NCBI RefSeq assembly: GCF_004152845.1 | Contig: NZ_SEON01000001.1 | Location: 744,001-808,000 of the forward strand | Direction: 5' to 3' | Length of the DNA stretch: 64,000 bases | Source of the DNA: Sphingobium fuliginis | GTDB lineage: Bacteria; Pseudomonadota; Alphaproteobacteria; Sphingomonadales; Sphingomonadaceae | Part shown: piece by piece, positions 33,444 to 43,315 of the stretch | Position numbering within the stretch: position 1 is the first letter of the stretch | Layout: each line of letters starts with the position of its first letter | The notes under the pieces: model-generated | Databases searched by the model: none | Told to the model about the DNA's origin: nothing | The model's input: the letters and a program-made list of their open reading frames with translations, nothing else | Translations under genes and position numbers: made by a program

Positions 33444-33758
33444 TTGGCGCAATCCCCTGTGCTCGTTTGAGCGCCCTATGTCGCGGGCGCCGGATTAGCA
33501 TCCCTTCTCGTTCGCGCTGAGCTTGTCGAAGCGCCACTCTTCCTTGGGAAAGCGCAGGACGGCGACAGGCTCAGTCCGAACGGATGGGCATGGACGAGGA
33601 ATGATCGGCACTGGCCATCGAAACGCGCCAGCGGACCAATCCATCATCCTCTTCGACGGCGGGCTGGTAATCGAGGGTCCGGCAGGGCCCGTCACATGCA
33701 CGTAACAATCCCATGATTCAGCCCTTGCTTTGGCGGTGCAGCAAGATAGCCTCCGCAT
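33444..33758. repeat. Intergenic stretch with a REP-like inverted repeat
   Basis: This 315-base stretch has no gene. At about 33509-33581 there is an inverted pair, TTCGCGCTGAGCTTGTCGAAG and, on the other side, CGACAGGCTCAGTCCGAA. It is a common proteobacterial extragenic palindrome that frames a 30-base loop region. The remainder holds nothing recognised. Confidence 0.55.
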
Positions 33759-34508
33759 ATGGCAAAGGAACCGCAAGTGGCGACCATCGCCGTCTACAGC
33801 CTGAAGGGCGGGGTCGGGAAAACCACCTTCGCGATCAACCTCGCCTGGGCATCCGCAAGCATTTCGAAACGGCGGACATTGCTGTGGGATCTCGACCCAC
33901 AGGCCGCGTCGAGCTGGCTGATCTCCACGGACAGCGAAAGCCGCGACGCCGCGCAGGCGATCTTCAGCAAGGATGTGGAGGTCCGCAAGCTGATCCAGCC
34001 CTCGACGGTGCAGGGCCTCGACCTGATCGCCGCCGACACCTCGCTGCGCAGCCTCGACCATCTGTTCCGGGAGATGGACAAGAAGAAGCGTCTCGCCAAG
34101 CTGATCGAGAGCCTGGGCAAGGATTATGACCGGATCATCCTGGATTGTCCGCCCGGCCTCACCGAAACCAGCGAGCAGGTGCTGCGCGCGGCGGACATGA
34201 TCGTCATTCCGGTCATCCCCTCCCCCCTCGCCCAACGCGCCATGGGGGAGGTCGCCCGCTATCTGGTGCAGCGCGGCGGCAGCCATCCGCCGATCATGCC
34301 GGTCTATTCCATGGTCGACCGCCGCCGTGGCCTGCATCGCGCGGCCCTGGAATCCCAGCCCGGCTGGCCGGCCATTCCCATGGCCAGCGCGGTCGAACAA
34401 ATGGCTGTCCGCCGCAAACCGCTGGGCGCCTTCGCGGCCTCATCCCCATCCGCCCAGGCCTTTGCCGGACTTTGGACGACGATCGAGCGGCAGCTCCAGA
34501 AACATTAG
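33759..34508 (+). CDS. ParA-family ATPase, orphan
   Basis: This 249-residue ATPase has the deviant Walker A motif KGGVGKTTFAINLA, the Walker A' region LLWDLDPQAASSWL and the Walker B-like IILDCPPGLTETSEQ. Such proteins position DNA or protein complexes (chromosome, chemoreceptor arrays, flagella). No parB, parS-like repeat or partner gene is adjacent; the next gene is convergent. With a motility region elsewhere in the window a polar-positioning role is possible but unsupported by location. Confidence 0.88.
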   Translation: MAKEPQVATIAVYSLKGGVGKTTFAINLAWASASISKRRTLLWDLDPQAASSWLISTDSESRDAAQAIFSKDVEVRKLIQPSTVQGLDLIAADTSLRSLDHLFREMDKKKRLAKLIESLGKDYDRIILDCPPGLTETSEQVLRAADMIVIPVIPSPLAQRAMGEVARYLVQRGGSHPPIMPVYSMVDRRRGLHRAALESQPGWPAIPMASAVEQMAVRRKPLGAFAASSPSAQAFAGLWTTIERQLQKH

Positions 34509-34554
34509 GGCGGCGACAGGATTTGGCGGGTCACCGCCTGCCAACAGCCCCCGC

Positions 34555-35775
34555 CTACTTCAACCTCGCGATCGCGCCCGGATCGCACCGCTTCTCCCCA
34601 TGCGGCACGGGCGACCAGCCGGGCACCAGGATCGACTGCCCGACCCGAAGGGGCGCAAAACGCCGCCGTTCAATGCCTGCGCAACGCAGTTGGAGTTCCA
34701 GCATTTTGGGCGGGGTATCCCATTTCTCGTAGGAAAGGCGGAACGTCCCCCAATGGATGGGAATGGCGGTCGAGGCCTTGAGCGTTTCGAAAATCTGCAC
34801 GGCCTGTTCCGGCCCGATATGGGAATCCGACTGCATTTGTCCGGGATGGAAGCGGAAGGCGCCGATCGGGATCATCGCCAGCCTGATCGGCCCCAGCCGT
34901 GCCGCGTCCGCGGGCCAGGCCATATCGCCAGCGCCCGTGTCGCCCGCGAAGAAGATATTGCCCGCCCGCGTGCTGACGAAGAAGCTCGACCAGAGCGCCC
35001 GGCTGCGGTCAGTGCCCCAGCGGCTGCTCCAATGATGGTTGCGCAGCACATGAACGCGATAATCCGGGCAATGCTCATAATTTTCGCACTGGATCACCGT
35101 GCCGTCGCCCAGGCCGTTCAACGCCGCGCCGCTTATCGATTGCCCCCAGTCGAGCGCCGTCGACGGAATGCCGTTGGCTTTCAGGATCGCGTCATTGCCC
35201 AGGCTGGTGACGATCTTCGGCCTGTCCCGTTTCCACAGCCTTTTCAGCGTGGGGATGTCCATATGGTCGTAATGATTGTGGCTGAGGAGGATGAGGTCGA
35301 TCCTCGGCAGATCGTCGAAGCGCACGCCCGGCTGCGCCACCCGCCGGGGCCCCAGGGGCGGAAAGGGGCTGGCATGGTCGGACCAGATCGGATCGGTGAG
35401 GATATTGAGGCCCGCCGCCTGCACGAGTACGGTGGCATGTCCCACCCAGGTGGCGATCATGCCACGCGGCGCGGCGAAGGCAGGCGGGCGCGAAGGCTTG
35501 ACCGCCACCATGTCGGGCCATGAGGGCCGGTCGTCCTGACCCAGCAGCCACCGCGCGATGAAACCGCGCGGGTTGCCGCCCGCCGGTGCGGGAGAGCGGA
35601 TTTCCCCATCGGGATTGAAGAAGCGTTCCCCGTCATAATGGCGGCTGACCGGCCCTTCATAATAGATGCGGTCGAGAAAGGGTGGAACGACGGTCACCGC
35701 CAGGCACAGGGCCACAACCAGAAACAGCAGCGCAACGCCCAAGCCTTTGACGATTTTCCCGACGATGCGGCCCAT
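34555..35775 (-). CDS. Metallo-beta-lactamase-fold hydrolase (NAPE-PLD/UlaG-like)
   Basis: From ATG 35775 (after GGGAG) the product is 406 residues. It has an N-terminal membrane anchor or signal (GLGVALLFLVVALCLAVTVV). A metal-dependent hydrolase core follows: ATWVGHATVLVQAAGLNILT, the zinc motif LLSHNHYDHMD, FFAGDTGAGDMAWP and the late His in IPIHWGTFRLSYE. This arrangement resembles N-acyl-phosphatidylethanolamine phospholipase D and the UlaG group. The substrate is unknown; a lipid is plausible given membrane attachment. Confidence 0.85.
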   Translation of the reverse strand: MGRIVGKIVKGLGVALLFLVVALCLAVTVVPPFLDRIYYEGPVSRHYDGERFFNPDGEIRSPAPAGGNPRGFIARWLLGQDDRPSWPDMVAVKPSRPPAFAAPRGMIATWVGHATVLVQAAGLNILTDPIWSDHASPFPPLGPRRVAQPGVRFDDLPRIDLILLSHNHYDHMDIPTLKRLWKRDRPKIVTSLGNDAILKANGIPSTALDWGQSISGAALNGLGDGTVIQCENYEHCPDYRVHVLRNHHWSSRWGTDRSRALWSSFFVSTRAGNIFFAGDTGAGDMAWPADAARLGPIRLAMIPIGAFRFHPGQMQSDSHIGPEQAVQIFETLKASTAIPIHWGTFRLSYEKWDTPPKMLELQLRCAGIERRRFAPLRVGQSILVPGWSPVPHGEKRCDPGAIARLK

Positions 35776-35894
35776 GCCGTCTCCCGCTCCGATGACCGGA
35801 CGGACATAGCGCGGTTCAAGGTATCGGCAAGCGTGGAGATGGAGCAAGGGGCAAGAGTGGAGAGCGGACGTTGATGTTGGTCTGGGTAAAGCAT

Positions 35895-35910
35895 GCTCCT
35901 GCGCAGGAGC
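35895..35910. repeat. Perfect 16-bp TCCTGC/GCAGGA palindrome
   Basis: GCTCCTGCGCAGGAGC lies downstream of the GGDEF-EAL gene and upstream of the hydrolase gene. It is a copy of the dispersed extragenic palindrome and may act as a terminator. Confidence 0.5.
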
Positions 35911-35983
35911 ACCGCGCGCCTAATGGCGGAACCCGACTATCTCCGTCGCCCCACACCCAGCCATCCTGACCCGCCTCGCACCC

Positions 35984-38593
35984 TCAGGATGCCATGGAAC
36001 GAGGCACGGCGCGCAATGTCGACGGATTGATCGCCTGGACGAATTCCACCCCCAGCCGGTCGTCCTTGGACCATCGCGCGATAGCGTTGACGGTCTGGTT
36101 GTCGCCCAGTTCGATGGCGAACAGCGTGCCCTCCGGCACGTTCCACAGGCCCTCCAACTGCGCACCCGTGGCGGAGATGTTGCGGATGCGCCCGGTATAG
36201 ACATGACCGTCATGGTGCACGGCCACGGTACGCAACATGGTCTTGCGTTCCGTCCGGCTCGACTGGAAGCCCTGCGGCGCGACCACGCCGCCATGGCGAT
36301 GTTGCTGTACCAGCACGTCCGCCGCCGGCAGCGGGCGGCCATAGACATAGCCCTGGATATGGCTGCACCCCAGGTTGCGGATCAGCGCGAGTTCATCCTG
36401 CGTCTCCGCCCCTTCGGCCGTGGTGTCCATGCCCAGCGCTTCGGCCAGGCTGACGATCGCCTTGATGATCGCGCTGTTGGGGCTGCCCTTGATCGCGGCG
36501 CCGCGCACGAAGCTCTGGTCGATCTTGATCTTGTCGAACGGCGCTTTCTTGAGATAGCCGAGCGAGGAATAGCCGGTGCCGAAATCGTCGAGCGCCAGTC
36601 GCACCCCGATGCCCTTCAGCCGGGAGAACATCGAGTCCGTGCCATCATCGTCGTTCAGGAACACGCTTTCGGTGATCTCCAGCTCCAGTCGCTGGGCCGC
36701 CAGCCCGGAGGCGGCGAGCGCATTCATGACGATCGAGGGCAGGCCGTGATTGGCGAACTGGATCGGGGAGACGTTGACGGCCACCCTAACCCCGTCGGCC
36801 CATTGCGCCGCATCGCGGCAGGCGGTGCGGAGCACCCATTCACCGATCGGGCCGATCAGGCCGCTTTCCTCCGCAATGGGGATAAACAGCGTGGGAGAGA
36901 TCGCGCCGCGCACCGGATGCTGCCAGCGCAGCAGCGCTTCATAGCCGGTAATCTGCTCGGTCCGGGAGGAAACCACCGGCTGATAGACGAGGTGCAGGGC
37001 GTTTTCGACCAGCGCCTTGCGCAGATCCTCCTCCAACTGGCGGCGATCCTCGGCATCGGCATGCATCTCCGGGGAATAGAAGCGATAGATGCCGCGCCCG
37101 TCCCCCTTGGCGGCGTAGAGCGCAAGATCGGCATTGCGGATAAGCTCCTCGGCCGTCACGCCATCCTGCGGGCAGAAGGAAATGCCGATCGACACCCCGA
37201 TGACGACCGCCGTTCCCTCCACCGTATAGGGCTGGGACACATCGGTGATGATCGCCCGCGCCAGATGGTCCAGGGTGATCTTGTCGGGTCGGCCGGGCAG
37301 CAGGATCTTGAATTCATCGCCGCCCTGGCGTCCGACCAGCCCCTTGTTGCCGACCACGCGCCGGATACGCTCGCTGACCTGGCGCAGCAGCGCATCGCCA
37401 GCCGGATGGCCCAGCGTGTCGTTGACGATCTTGAACCGGTCGAGGTCCAGCATCATCAGCGTGCAGTCACGCGGCTGCCCGTTCTTGCCCGCGACCGCCT
37501 GCTCCAGCGAGCGCATCATCTGCACCCGGTTGGCAAGGCCGGTCAGCGAATCATATTGGGCGAGCCGTGTCACCTCCGCCTGGCTGCGGCGCATTTCGGT
37601 AAGGTCCGTGCCGCTGCCCCGGAAGCCGTGGAACTGGCCGAATTCGTTGAACACCGGCTGGCCGGAGATCGACCACCAGCGTTCGTCCTTCGCCATAGCG
37701 GCGCGGACGGGAATTTCGGCAAAGCCGGTGCGCGCCGACAGGTGGAACCCCAATGTGCGCTCGCCATCGCCATCCTGCCGGTCGCCGGGACGGATGATTT
37801 CCGTGATCGGGCGGCCGATCAGCGCATCGTTGCCCAGCCCCAAGGTGCGGGCCAATGTGTCGGAAATATAGACGATGCACCCGTGGCGGTCGGTTTCCCA
37901 GAACCAGCCGCGACCTGACTGTTCATAGTCATGGAGCAGCCGGTCGGAGCGCTGGGCCCTCAGATCCCGCTGATGGAAGGCGATGGCGCGGTTCATGTCG
38001 GCATGCGCCTGGCGCAGCGCGGCGACCAGCATCGCGGCTATGCAACTGATCAACAGGCCGACCTGCGCGAAATCGCCCCGATGCAGGATGGAGGCGATCA
38101 GCAGGCCGCAGAAATAGCTGACACCCAACAGGCGCCGGTCGCCGAAGATCGACACGGCCATAAACGCGACCGCCATTTCCGCGGCCAGATTGCGCGAAGG
38201 CTCGCCGGCGATCAGCGACGGCCCCAGCATCAGGCTGAAGCTGAGGCCCGAGAGCAGCACCATCGGCAGCATCAGCCATTTCTGGTGATGTGGCCGCAAA
38301 AGCTGGAACCGGGCTCCGCGCGGCACGACGATGGCAACGCCGTCGACCAGCAGCATGGCCGCCAGGGCAACGGCATGGCCGACATTGCCCTCATCATAGA
38401 AAGGCACATGCAGCAGAGCGGTGATGCAGAGCTTCCCCAGCAGGACAAGCGGCCAGAGCCGGGCAATATGGACGAAGGTGCCGGAAATCCAGGAAGCGTC
38501 GACGGCAGCCCCGCTTTCGGCAAGGCCAAGCGCCGCGACCAGATCGGTCCGCCGCGTATGCAGTTCTGCCAGGTTCGCCCGCAAGGAAGTCAT
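35984..38593 (-). CDS. Membrane PAS-GGDEF-EAL-PilZ cyclic-di-GMP protein
   Basis: This 869-residue protein both makes and breaks, and also binds, cyclic di-GMP by architecture. The N-terminal 200 residues hold about six hydrophobic helices. A PAS domain follows (GWFWETDRHGCIVYISDTLA), then GGDEF with an intact active site (RQGGDEFKILLPG), EAL with intact EALLRW, and DDFGTGYSSLGYLKKAPFD. A C-terminal PilZ domain has an arginine-rich start (RTERKTMLR) and RNISATGAQLEG. No RxxD inhibitory site is seen directly before GGDEF. It stands alone and may link membrane sensing to motility or biofilm control. Confidence 0.95.
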   Translation of the reverse strand: MTSLRANLAELHTRRTDLVAALGLAESGAAVDASWISGTFVHIARLWPLVLLGKLCITALLHVPFYDEGNVGHAVALAAMLLVDGVAIVVPRGARFQLLRPHHQKWLMLPMVLLSGLSFSLMLGPSLIAGEPSRNLAAEMAVAFMAVSIFGDRRLLGVSYFCGLLIASILHRGDFAQVGLLISCIAAMLVAALRQAHADMNRAIAFHQRDLRAQRSDRLLHDYEQSGRGWFWETDRHGCIVYISDTLARTLGLGNDALIGRPITEIIRPGDRQDGDGERTLGFHLSARTGFAEIPVRAAMAKDERWWSISGQPVFNEFGQFHGFRGSGTDLTEMRRSQAEVTRLAQYDSLTGLANRVQMMRSLEQAVAGKNGQPRDCTLMMLDLDRFKIVNDTLGHPAGDALLRQVSERIRRVVGNKGLVGRQGGDEFKILLPGRPDKITLDHLARAIITDVSQPYTVEGTAVVIGVSIGISFCPQDGVTAEELIRNADLALYAAKGDGRGIYRFYSPEMHADAEDRRQLEEDLRKALVENALHLVYQPVVSSRTEQITGYEALLRWQHPVRGAISPTLFIPIAEESGLIGPIGEWVLRTACRDAAQWADGVRVAVNVSPIQFANHGLPSIVMNALAASGLAAQRLELEITESVFLNDDDGTDSMFSRLKGIGVRLALDDFGTGYSSLGYLKKAPFDKIKIDQSFVRGAAIKGSPNSAIIKAIVSLAEALGMDTTAEGAETQDELALIRNLGCSHIQGYVYGRPLPAADVLVQQHRHGGVVAPQGFQSSRTERKTMLRTVAVHHDGHVYTGRIRNISATGAQLEGLWNVPEGTLFAIELGDNQTVNAIARWSKDDRLGVEFVQAINPSTLRAVPRSMAS

Positions 38594-38726
38594 ATTCCCT
38601 GCGTAACGACAAGAGATTGAAAGAAACTTACCCGACAGGCAAGGTCTGCGGCGGGTGGTTTCCCGCCACTAATCCCCGCCCCTGAAGGGGAGGGGAAGCG
38701 TCAATGTCCGCAACCGGGCAAAACCC

Positions 38727-39839
38727 TCAAACGCGCATGGGCATCAGCACATAGAGCGCGGGGCTGCGATCATCTTCGCGGATCAGCGTCGGCGCAGCGG
38801 CGTCGGCCAGGTGCAGTTCGACCAGATCACTGTCGATCTGGCCCAGGATGTCGAGCAGATAACGCGCGTTGAAACCGATGTCGAAGCCCTCGCCCTGGAA
38901 GGCCCCGGGGACTTCCTCGGCTGCCGTGCCGTTTTCCGGGCTGGTGACGGAAAGGGTGATCTTGTCGCGGTCCAGCGTCATCTTGACGGCGCGGGTCTTT
39001 TCGGTGGCGATGGTCGCCACGCGGTCCACGCCTTCCTCGAAGCTGCGCGGATCGATCTTCAGCAGCTTGTCGTTGGCGGTCGGGATGACGCGGCTGTAAT
39101 CAGGGAAGGTGCCATCGATCAGCTTGCTGGTCAGGATGGCGCTGCCCAGGCCGAAGCGGATCTTGCTCGCCGACAGCGAAATCTGCACAGAGCCTTCCAC
39201 CTCGTCGAGCAGCTTGCGCAGTTCCCCGATGCACTTCCTCGGCACGATGATGCCCGGCATGCCGTCCGCGCCGTCGGGTCGCGGCACGGTGACGCGCGCC
39301 AGGCGATGGCCGTCGGTCGCCGCCGCCTTCAGCACGGGCTGTCCCTCGTCCGAAACGTGGAAATAGATGCCGTTCAGATAATAGCGCGTCTCTTCGGTCG
39401 AGATGGCGAAGCGCGTCTTGTCGATGATCTGCTTCAGCGTTTCGGCGGGCAGTTCGAAGCTGGTCGGCAGGTCGCCTTCCGCGATCACCGGGAAGTCGTC
39501 GCGCGGCAGGGTCGACAGGTTGAAGCGGGCGCGGCCTGCCTGGATCAGCATCTTGCCCTCGGCCGCCTGCAGCGAGACCTGGCTGCCTTCGGGCAGCTTG
39601 CGCGCGATGTCGAACAGGGTGTGCGCCGAAATGGTGGTCGCGCCGGGCTGTTCCACCTGGGCGGCGACGCTTTCGACGATCTGGAGGTCGAGGTCGGTCG
39701 CCATCAGCTTGATCGCGCCATCGGCCGATGCTTCGATCAGCACGTTGGACAGGATCGGAATCGTGTTGCGCCGCTCGACCACCGACTGGACGTGGCTGAG
39801 GCTCTTGAGCAGCGTTGCGCGTTCGATGGTGGCCTTCAT
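38727..39839 (-). CDS. dnaN: DNA polymerase III beta sliding clamp
   Basis: DnaN is the processivity clamp of the replicase. From ATG 39839 it is 370 residues (E. coli 366). Conserved regions include MKATIERATLLKSLSHVQSV, RRNTIPILSNVLIEA, YYLNGIYFH, ATDGHRLARVTVP and the C-terminal ALYVLMPMRV. A frame open to 40055 upstream lacks similarity. dnaA is not nearby and no cluster of DnaA boxes was noticed, so this does not mark the origin. Confidence 0.97.
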   Translation of the reverse strand: MKATIERATLLKSLSHVQSVVERRNTIPILSNVLIEASADGAIKLMATDLDLQIVESVAAQVEQPGATTISAHTLFDIARKLPEGSQVSLQAAEGKMLIQAGRARFNLSTLPRDDFPVIAEGDLPTSFELPAETLKQIIDKTRFAISTEETRYYLNGIYFHVSDEGQPVLKAAATDGHRLARVTVPRPDGADGMPGIIVPRKCIGELRKLLDEVEGSVQISLSASKIRFGLGSAILTSKLIDGTFPDYSRVIPTANDKLLKIDPRSFEEGVDRVATIATEKTRAVKMTLDRDKITLSVTSPENGTAAEEVPGAFQGEGFDIGFNARYLLDILGQIDSDLVELHLADAAAPTLIREDDRSPALYVLMPMRV

Positions 39840-39990
39840 GTCCCTGTTCTGTCCGTTTCTTTTCTGCGCAAAGCCCGAACTCGGTCGAATCCGGGCGACA
39901 ATGATGGATGATCCTTCATAGCCGCTGTGACGGCCCCTGCAAGCGCTGGGTGATCGTTTCGTTTGCCAAAGGGTTGCAAAAGGGAACAGC

Positions 39991-40503
39991 ATGCGCTTTG
40001 CCGGGGATGTGAAAGCTCCATGGCCCCTCGCCCTCCCCCTGATGATCATGGCCACGGCCGCGCAGGCGCGGGACTCTCTGGGCGTGTTCGAGGCGTGGGG
40101 GGCGTTTCGCGATCCGACCCCATCCCAATCCGGTGGCCCCCGTTGCTATGCGATCGCCATGCCCGTCGCAGCGGGATCGGAGGGCTTTGCGGCGGTCGGG
40201 AGCTGGCCGCGCCAATCGGTGCGGGGGCAGGTGCATTTCCGCTTGAGCAGGATGCGAATGGGGGACGCTGCGGTGATTCTGAATGTGGGGGATCGGCGCT
40301 TTACGCTGGTGGCGGGGCAGGTGGATGCCTGGGCGCCCGATGCGCGGGCGGATGCGGCAATCATCGCGGCGATGCGCTCCGCCACCAGCATGAGTGTGCA
40401 GACGCGGGATGCGCGTGGGCGGGGCTTCGCGGACACCTATGCGTTGCGCGGGGCGGCCACGGCGATCGATGCCGCGGCGCTGGGGTGCGCGCGATTACGG
40501 TGA
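39991..40503 (+). CDS. Secreted hypothetical protein, IalB-like
   Basis: This 170-residue protein has a signal peptide-like N-terminus ([20 protein letters not shown]). A single small domain resembles the invasion-associated locus B family found in alphaproteobacteria: [20 protein letters not shown], then VHFRLSRM and [14 protein letters not shown]. The similarity is by pattern only. It is divergent from dnaN and lies 59 bases before rlmN on the same strand, possibly sharing a transcript with it. Its function is unknown. Confidence 0.6.
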   Translation: MRFAGDVKAPWPLALPLMIMATAAQARDSLGVFEAWGAFRDPTPSQSGGPRCYAIAMPVAAGSEGFAAVGSWPRQSVRGQVHFRLSRMRMGDAAVILNVGDRRFTLVAGQVDAWAPDARADAAIIAAMRSATSMSVQTRDARGRGFADTYALRGAATAIDAAALGCARLR

Positions 40504-40562
40504 GGGGCGTGCGCCATTCACCGCCCTTCCAAAATCCTCCAAAATCCGCTATGGGCGCGGGC

Positions 40563-41822
40563 ATGCAGACAGCCGCCAACCCCTTGATGCCGATTCCCGG
40601 CGCTATCGACCCTGTGCCCGTGCCCCGCGCGGTGACGCCTCGTGAGGATGGGCGCGTCGACCTGATGGGGCTGTCGCGGCCGCAGATCAAGGGCGTGCTG
40701 GAGGAATCGGGGCTCGATACCAGGCAGGCGAAACTGCGGTCCAAGCAATTGTTCCACTGGCTCTACCATCGCGGCGAGACCGATTTCGACGCCATGACCG
40801 ACCTTGCCAAGCCGATGCGCGGCTGGATGGCGGAGCGCTTCGTCATCGGTCGTCCGCAGGTCGTGGAGGCGCAGGTCTCAAGCGACGGCACGCGCAAATG
40901 GCTGCTGCGCTCCGACGACGGGCAGGATTATGAGATGGTGTTCATCCCGGACGCGGACCGGGGGACGCTGTGCGTGTCGAGCCAGGTGGGCTGCACGCTC
41001 AACTGCCGTTTCTGCCATACGGGCACGATGCGGCTCGTGCGCAACCTGACGCCGGGCGAGATTGTGGGCCAGGTGATGCTGGCGCGCGATGCATTGGGCG
41101 AGTGGCCCAAGGGCAGCATGGCGTCCGCCAATGACGATGAAGCCGACGATGCGCCGCAATATACGACCGATGGCCGCATGCTGACCAACATCGTGATGAT
41201 GGGCATGGGCGAGCCGCTCTATAATTTCGACCATGTGCGCGATGCGCTGAAGGTCGTGATGGACGGCGATGGACTTGCCCTGTCGAAGCGGCGCATCACC
41301 CTCTCCACCTCCGGCGTTGTGCCGATGATGGCGCGGGCGGGCGAGGAGATCGGCGTCAACCTCGCCGTGTCGCTGCACGCCGTGACGAAGGATGTGCGCG
41401 ACGAGCTAGTGCCGCTCAACAGGAAGTTCGGCATCGATCAGCTTTTGCAGGCCTGCGCCGACTATCCGGGGGCGAACAATGCGCGGCGCATCACCTTCGA
41501 ATATGTCATGATCAAGGACAAGAATGACAGCGACGAGGATGCGCGCGAGCTGGTCCGGCTGCTTCGCCAGTACAAGCTGCCGGCGAAGGTCAATCTGATC
41601 CCGTTCAACCCCTGGCCGGGCACGGATTATGAATGTTCGGCGCCCGAGCGGATCAGGCGCTTTTCCGACATCGTGTTCGAAGGCGGGATTTCCGCGCCGG
41701 TGCGCACACCGCGCGGGCGGGACATCATGGCCGCCTGCGGCCAGCTCAAGTCCGCTTCCGAGAAGAAAAGCCGGGCGGAGCTGGACCGGCTGGAGGCGGA
41801 GAAGCAAGCGGCGCTCGGATAG
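40563..41822 (+). CDS. rlmN: 23S rRNA / tRNA (adenine-C2)-methyltransferase RlmN
   Basis: RlmN is a radical-SAM enzyme that methylates A2503 of 23S rRNA and A37 of some tRNAs. From ATG 40563 it has 419 residues. The [4Fe-4S] motif is [11 protein letters not shown] (CxxxCxxC). Other features are [36 protein letters not shown] and the C-terminal [20 protein letters not shown] with the mechanistic cysteine. An in-frame ATG at 40551 is an alternative start; neither has a strong ribosome site. A terminator follows at 41862. Confidence 0.95.
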   Translation: MQTAANPLMPIPGAIDPVPVPRAVTPREDGRVDLMGLSRPQIKGVLEESGLDTRQAKLRSKQLFHWLYHRGETDFDAMTDLAKPMRGWMAERFVIGRPQVVEAQVSSDGTRKWLLRSDDGQDYEMVFIPDADRGTLCVSSQVGCTLNCRFCHTGTMRLVRNLTPGEIVGQVMLARDALGEWPKGSMASANDDEADDAPQYTTDGRMLTNIVMMGMGEPLYNFDHVRDALKVVMDGDGLALSKRRITLSTSGVVPMMARAGEEIGVNLAVSLHAVTKDVRDELVPLNRKFGIDQLLQACADYPGANNARRITFEYVMIKDKNDSDEDARELVRLLRQYKLPAKVNLIPFNPWPGTDYECSAPERIRRFSDIVFEGGISAPVRTPRGRDIMAACGQLKSASEKKSRAELDRLEAEKQAALG

Positions 41823-41861
41823 AGCGGGGCCGATGACCTGCGCCTTTGCGGCGCGAGATGC

Positions 41862-41890
41862 AAACCCCGCCCGGACGGCGGGGTTTTTCT
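41862..41890 (+). terminator. Rho-independent terminator of rlmN
   Basis: AAACCCCGCC and GGCGGGGTTT form a perfect 10-bp stem with a 5-base loop followed by a T-run, 40 bases past rlmN. Confidence 0.92.
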
Positions 41891-41929
41891 TGTCGGCCTC
41901 GTCCGGGCGGCATGAAAGGATGGATGACA

Positions 41930-42355
41930 ATGACGGACGAAGAGATCGAGCGGATCGCCAGCGGCTTTTGCGCGCGGACGCTGCCCAAGGAGGAGTGGAC
42001 GCATGGCGCGCATTTCGCGACGGCCCTGTGGCTCATGCTGCGGCGGACGGACATGCTGGCCGAGCGGGACATGCCCGGGATGATCGCGGCCTATAACGAG
42101 AGCATGGGCGGCGTGAACAGCGACAGCGCCGGCTATCATGAGACGATTACCATGGCATCGCTGAAGGCGGCGCGGGCAGTGCTGGCGGGCTTGCCGGGCG
42201 AACCGTCGCCGGCGGAGGCCTTTGCGGCGCTGATGCGTTCGCCCATGGCCGACAAGGACTGGCTGTTCGCCTATTGGTCGCGCGAGCGGCTGATGTCGAC
42301 GGAAGCGCGGCGGCGCTGGGTGGAACCGGACCTGACGCCTCTCCCCTGGGCTTAG
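41930..42355 (+). CDS. Conserved hypothetical protein, soluble
   Basis: This is a 141-residue soluble protein without signal peptide. ATG 41930 has the best ribosome spacing (AAAGGA, 9 bases); earlier ATGs at 41912 and 41924 are possible. The sequence is helical, with EEWTHGAHFATALWLMLRR, YNESMGGVNSDSAGYHETIT and SPMADKDWLFAYWSRERLMS. The His pairs (WTHGAH and YHET) could bind metal, but no function is known to me. It is free-standing after the rlmN terminator. Confidence 0.75.
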   Translation: MTDEEIERIASGFCARTLPKEEWTHGAHFATALWLMLRRTDMLAERDMPGMIAAYNESMGGVNSDSAGYHETITMASLKAARAVLAGLPGEPSPAEAFAALMRSPMADKDWLFAYWSRERLMSTEARRRWVEPDLTPLPWA

Positions 42356-42444
42356 GGTTTGTGCTGTTTCTGTTGGGCCGTGTTCCTGTGAAGGCAGGAA
42401 AAATGGGGCGTATCATTGGAACGGTGTGAGCAAGCATAGGAAAA

Positions 42445-42474
42445 GGGCGGCCCCAGCCGGGACCGCCCTTTCCT
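42445..42474 (-). terminator. Terminator of first outer-membrane barrel gene
   Basis: Minus strand reads AAAGGGCGGTCCCGG...GGCCGCCCTTTT: an imperfect GC-rich stem flanked by A and T runs just downstream of the gene at 42492. Confidence 0.75.
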
Positions 42475-42491
42475 GTTCTATCCGAGAGGAA

Positions 42492-43007
42492 TTAGAAGCG
42501 GAAGCCGATGCCGACGACACCGGCATCGCGGCCGCCAAAGTCAGCTTCATATTCGGTGCGCTGATATTCAGCAGAGATGTAGGTGTTGCCGGTCACCGCG
42601 AATTCCACGCCGCCTCCGTAACGAACGCCTTCCAGGTTGCCGAAGTCGCCCTCAACCTTGCCTTCGAAGCGGGTGGTGGCATAGCCGACCTTGCCGAAGG
42701 CCAGAACGCGCGGAGTAACGACATAACCGAGGCGAATCGAAGCAGCCAGATCGCGGCTCACGTCCGTGCCGAAATTGTCATCGGCAGTGGAATCGCCGAA
42801 CGACACTTCAGGGCCGAAAGTAATGCGCGGTGCGACAGCCAGATCGTAACCGGTGCTGACGCCATAGCTGAAGCCTTCTTCGCCGCCAACTTTGTCGTAG
42901 CCCAGCGTCACGCCGGCGCGCGGGCCGGTGAAGGGCGCGGCGTCCTGAGCGAAAGCGGGAGCGGAAACGGCGGCAGCAGCAAGGGCTGCGAAAATCACAG
43001 TCTTCAT
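42492..43007 (-). CDS. Outer-membrane beta-barrel protein (opacity/porin-like), copy 1
   Basis: This 171-residue protein has a signal peptide (MKTVIFAALAAAAVSAPAFA) and alternating beta strands ending in a terminal aromatic (GVVGIGFRF), the signal for insertion by the BAM complex. Features such as GPRAGVTLGYDKVGGEEGFS and YGGGVEFAVTGNTYISAEYQ are typical of the small 8-strand barrel family of sphingomonads. It is a tandem paralogue of the gene at 43316 (most residues identical), separated by 308 bases. Each copy has its own terminator, so they are likely expressed separately. Confidence 0.88.
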   Translation of the reverse strand: MKTVIFAALAAAAVSAPAFAQDAAPFTGPRAGVTLGYDKVGGEEGFSYGVSTGYDLAVAPRITFGPEVSFGDSTADDNFGTDVSRDLAASIRLGYVVTPRVLAFGKVGYATTRFEGKVEGDFGNLEGVRYGGGVEFAVTGNTYISAEYQRTEYEADFGGRDAGVVGIGFRF

Positions 43008-43315
43008 AAAATCCTCATGTCATCAGAAACGAACAGTCCGGTGATGTGGACTGCCGCTTGTTCTTTTTACGGGGATGACGTTGCGTGTCGTTATTTCATC
43101 GTCATTTGGAATACCGAGATAATTCGGTTCATCCCCCCGTCCTGCACGCAGCGACATGCATCGCTGACGGCGCGCATATGTAACGCGATCGTGATTGTTG
43201 CAATATGGATATGAACTTTACAAATGTATGATGCTTTTCCGCAACAGTATGAGTTTGCATGAAAATGGGGCGGCCCCAGCGGGACCGCCCCTTGTCATAC
43301 CCAGCGGCACCCAAC
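43008..43315. other. 308-base AT-rich gap between tandem barrel genes
   Basis: This stretch holds the upstream region of copy 1 and, at 43267-43291, the GC-rich hairpin terminator of copy 2 (GGGGCGG ... CCGCCCC). No coding gene was recognised. Confidence 0.55.

Noticed and set aside
38727..39839. Replication origin near dnaN
   Set aside because: dnaA is absent, recF is 11 kb away and no cluster of DnaA-box sequences was noticed.
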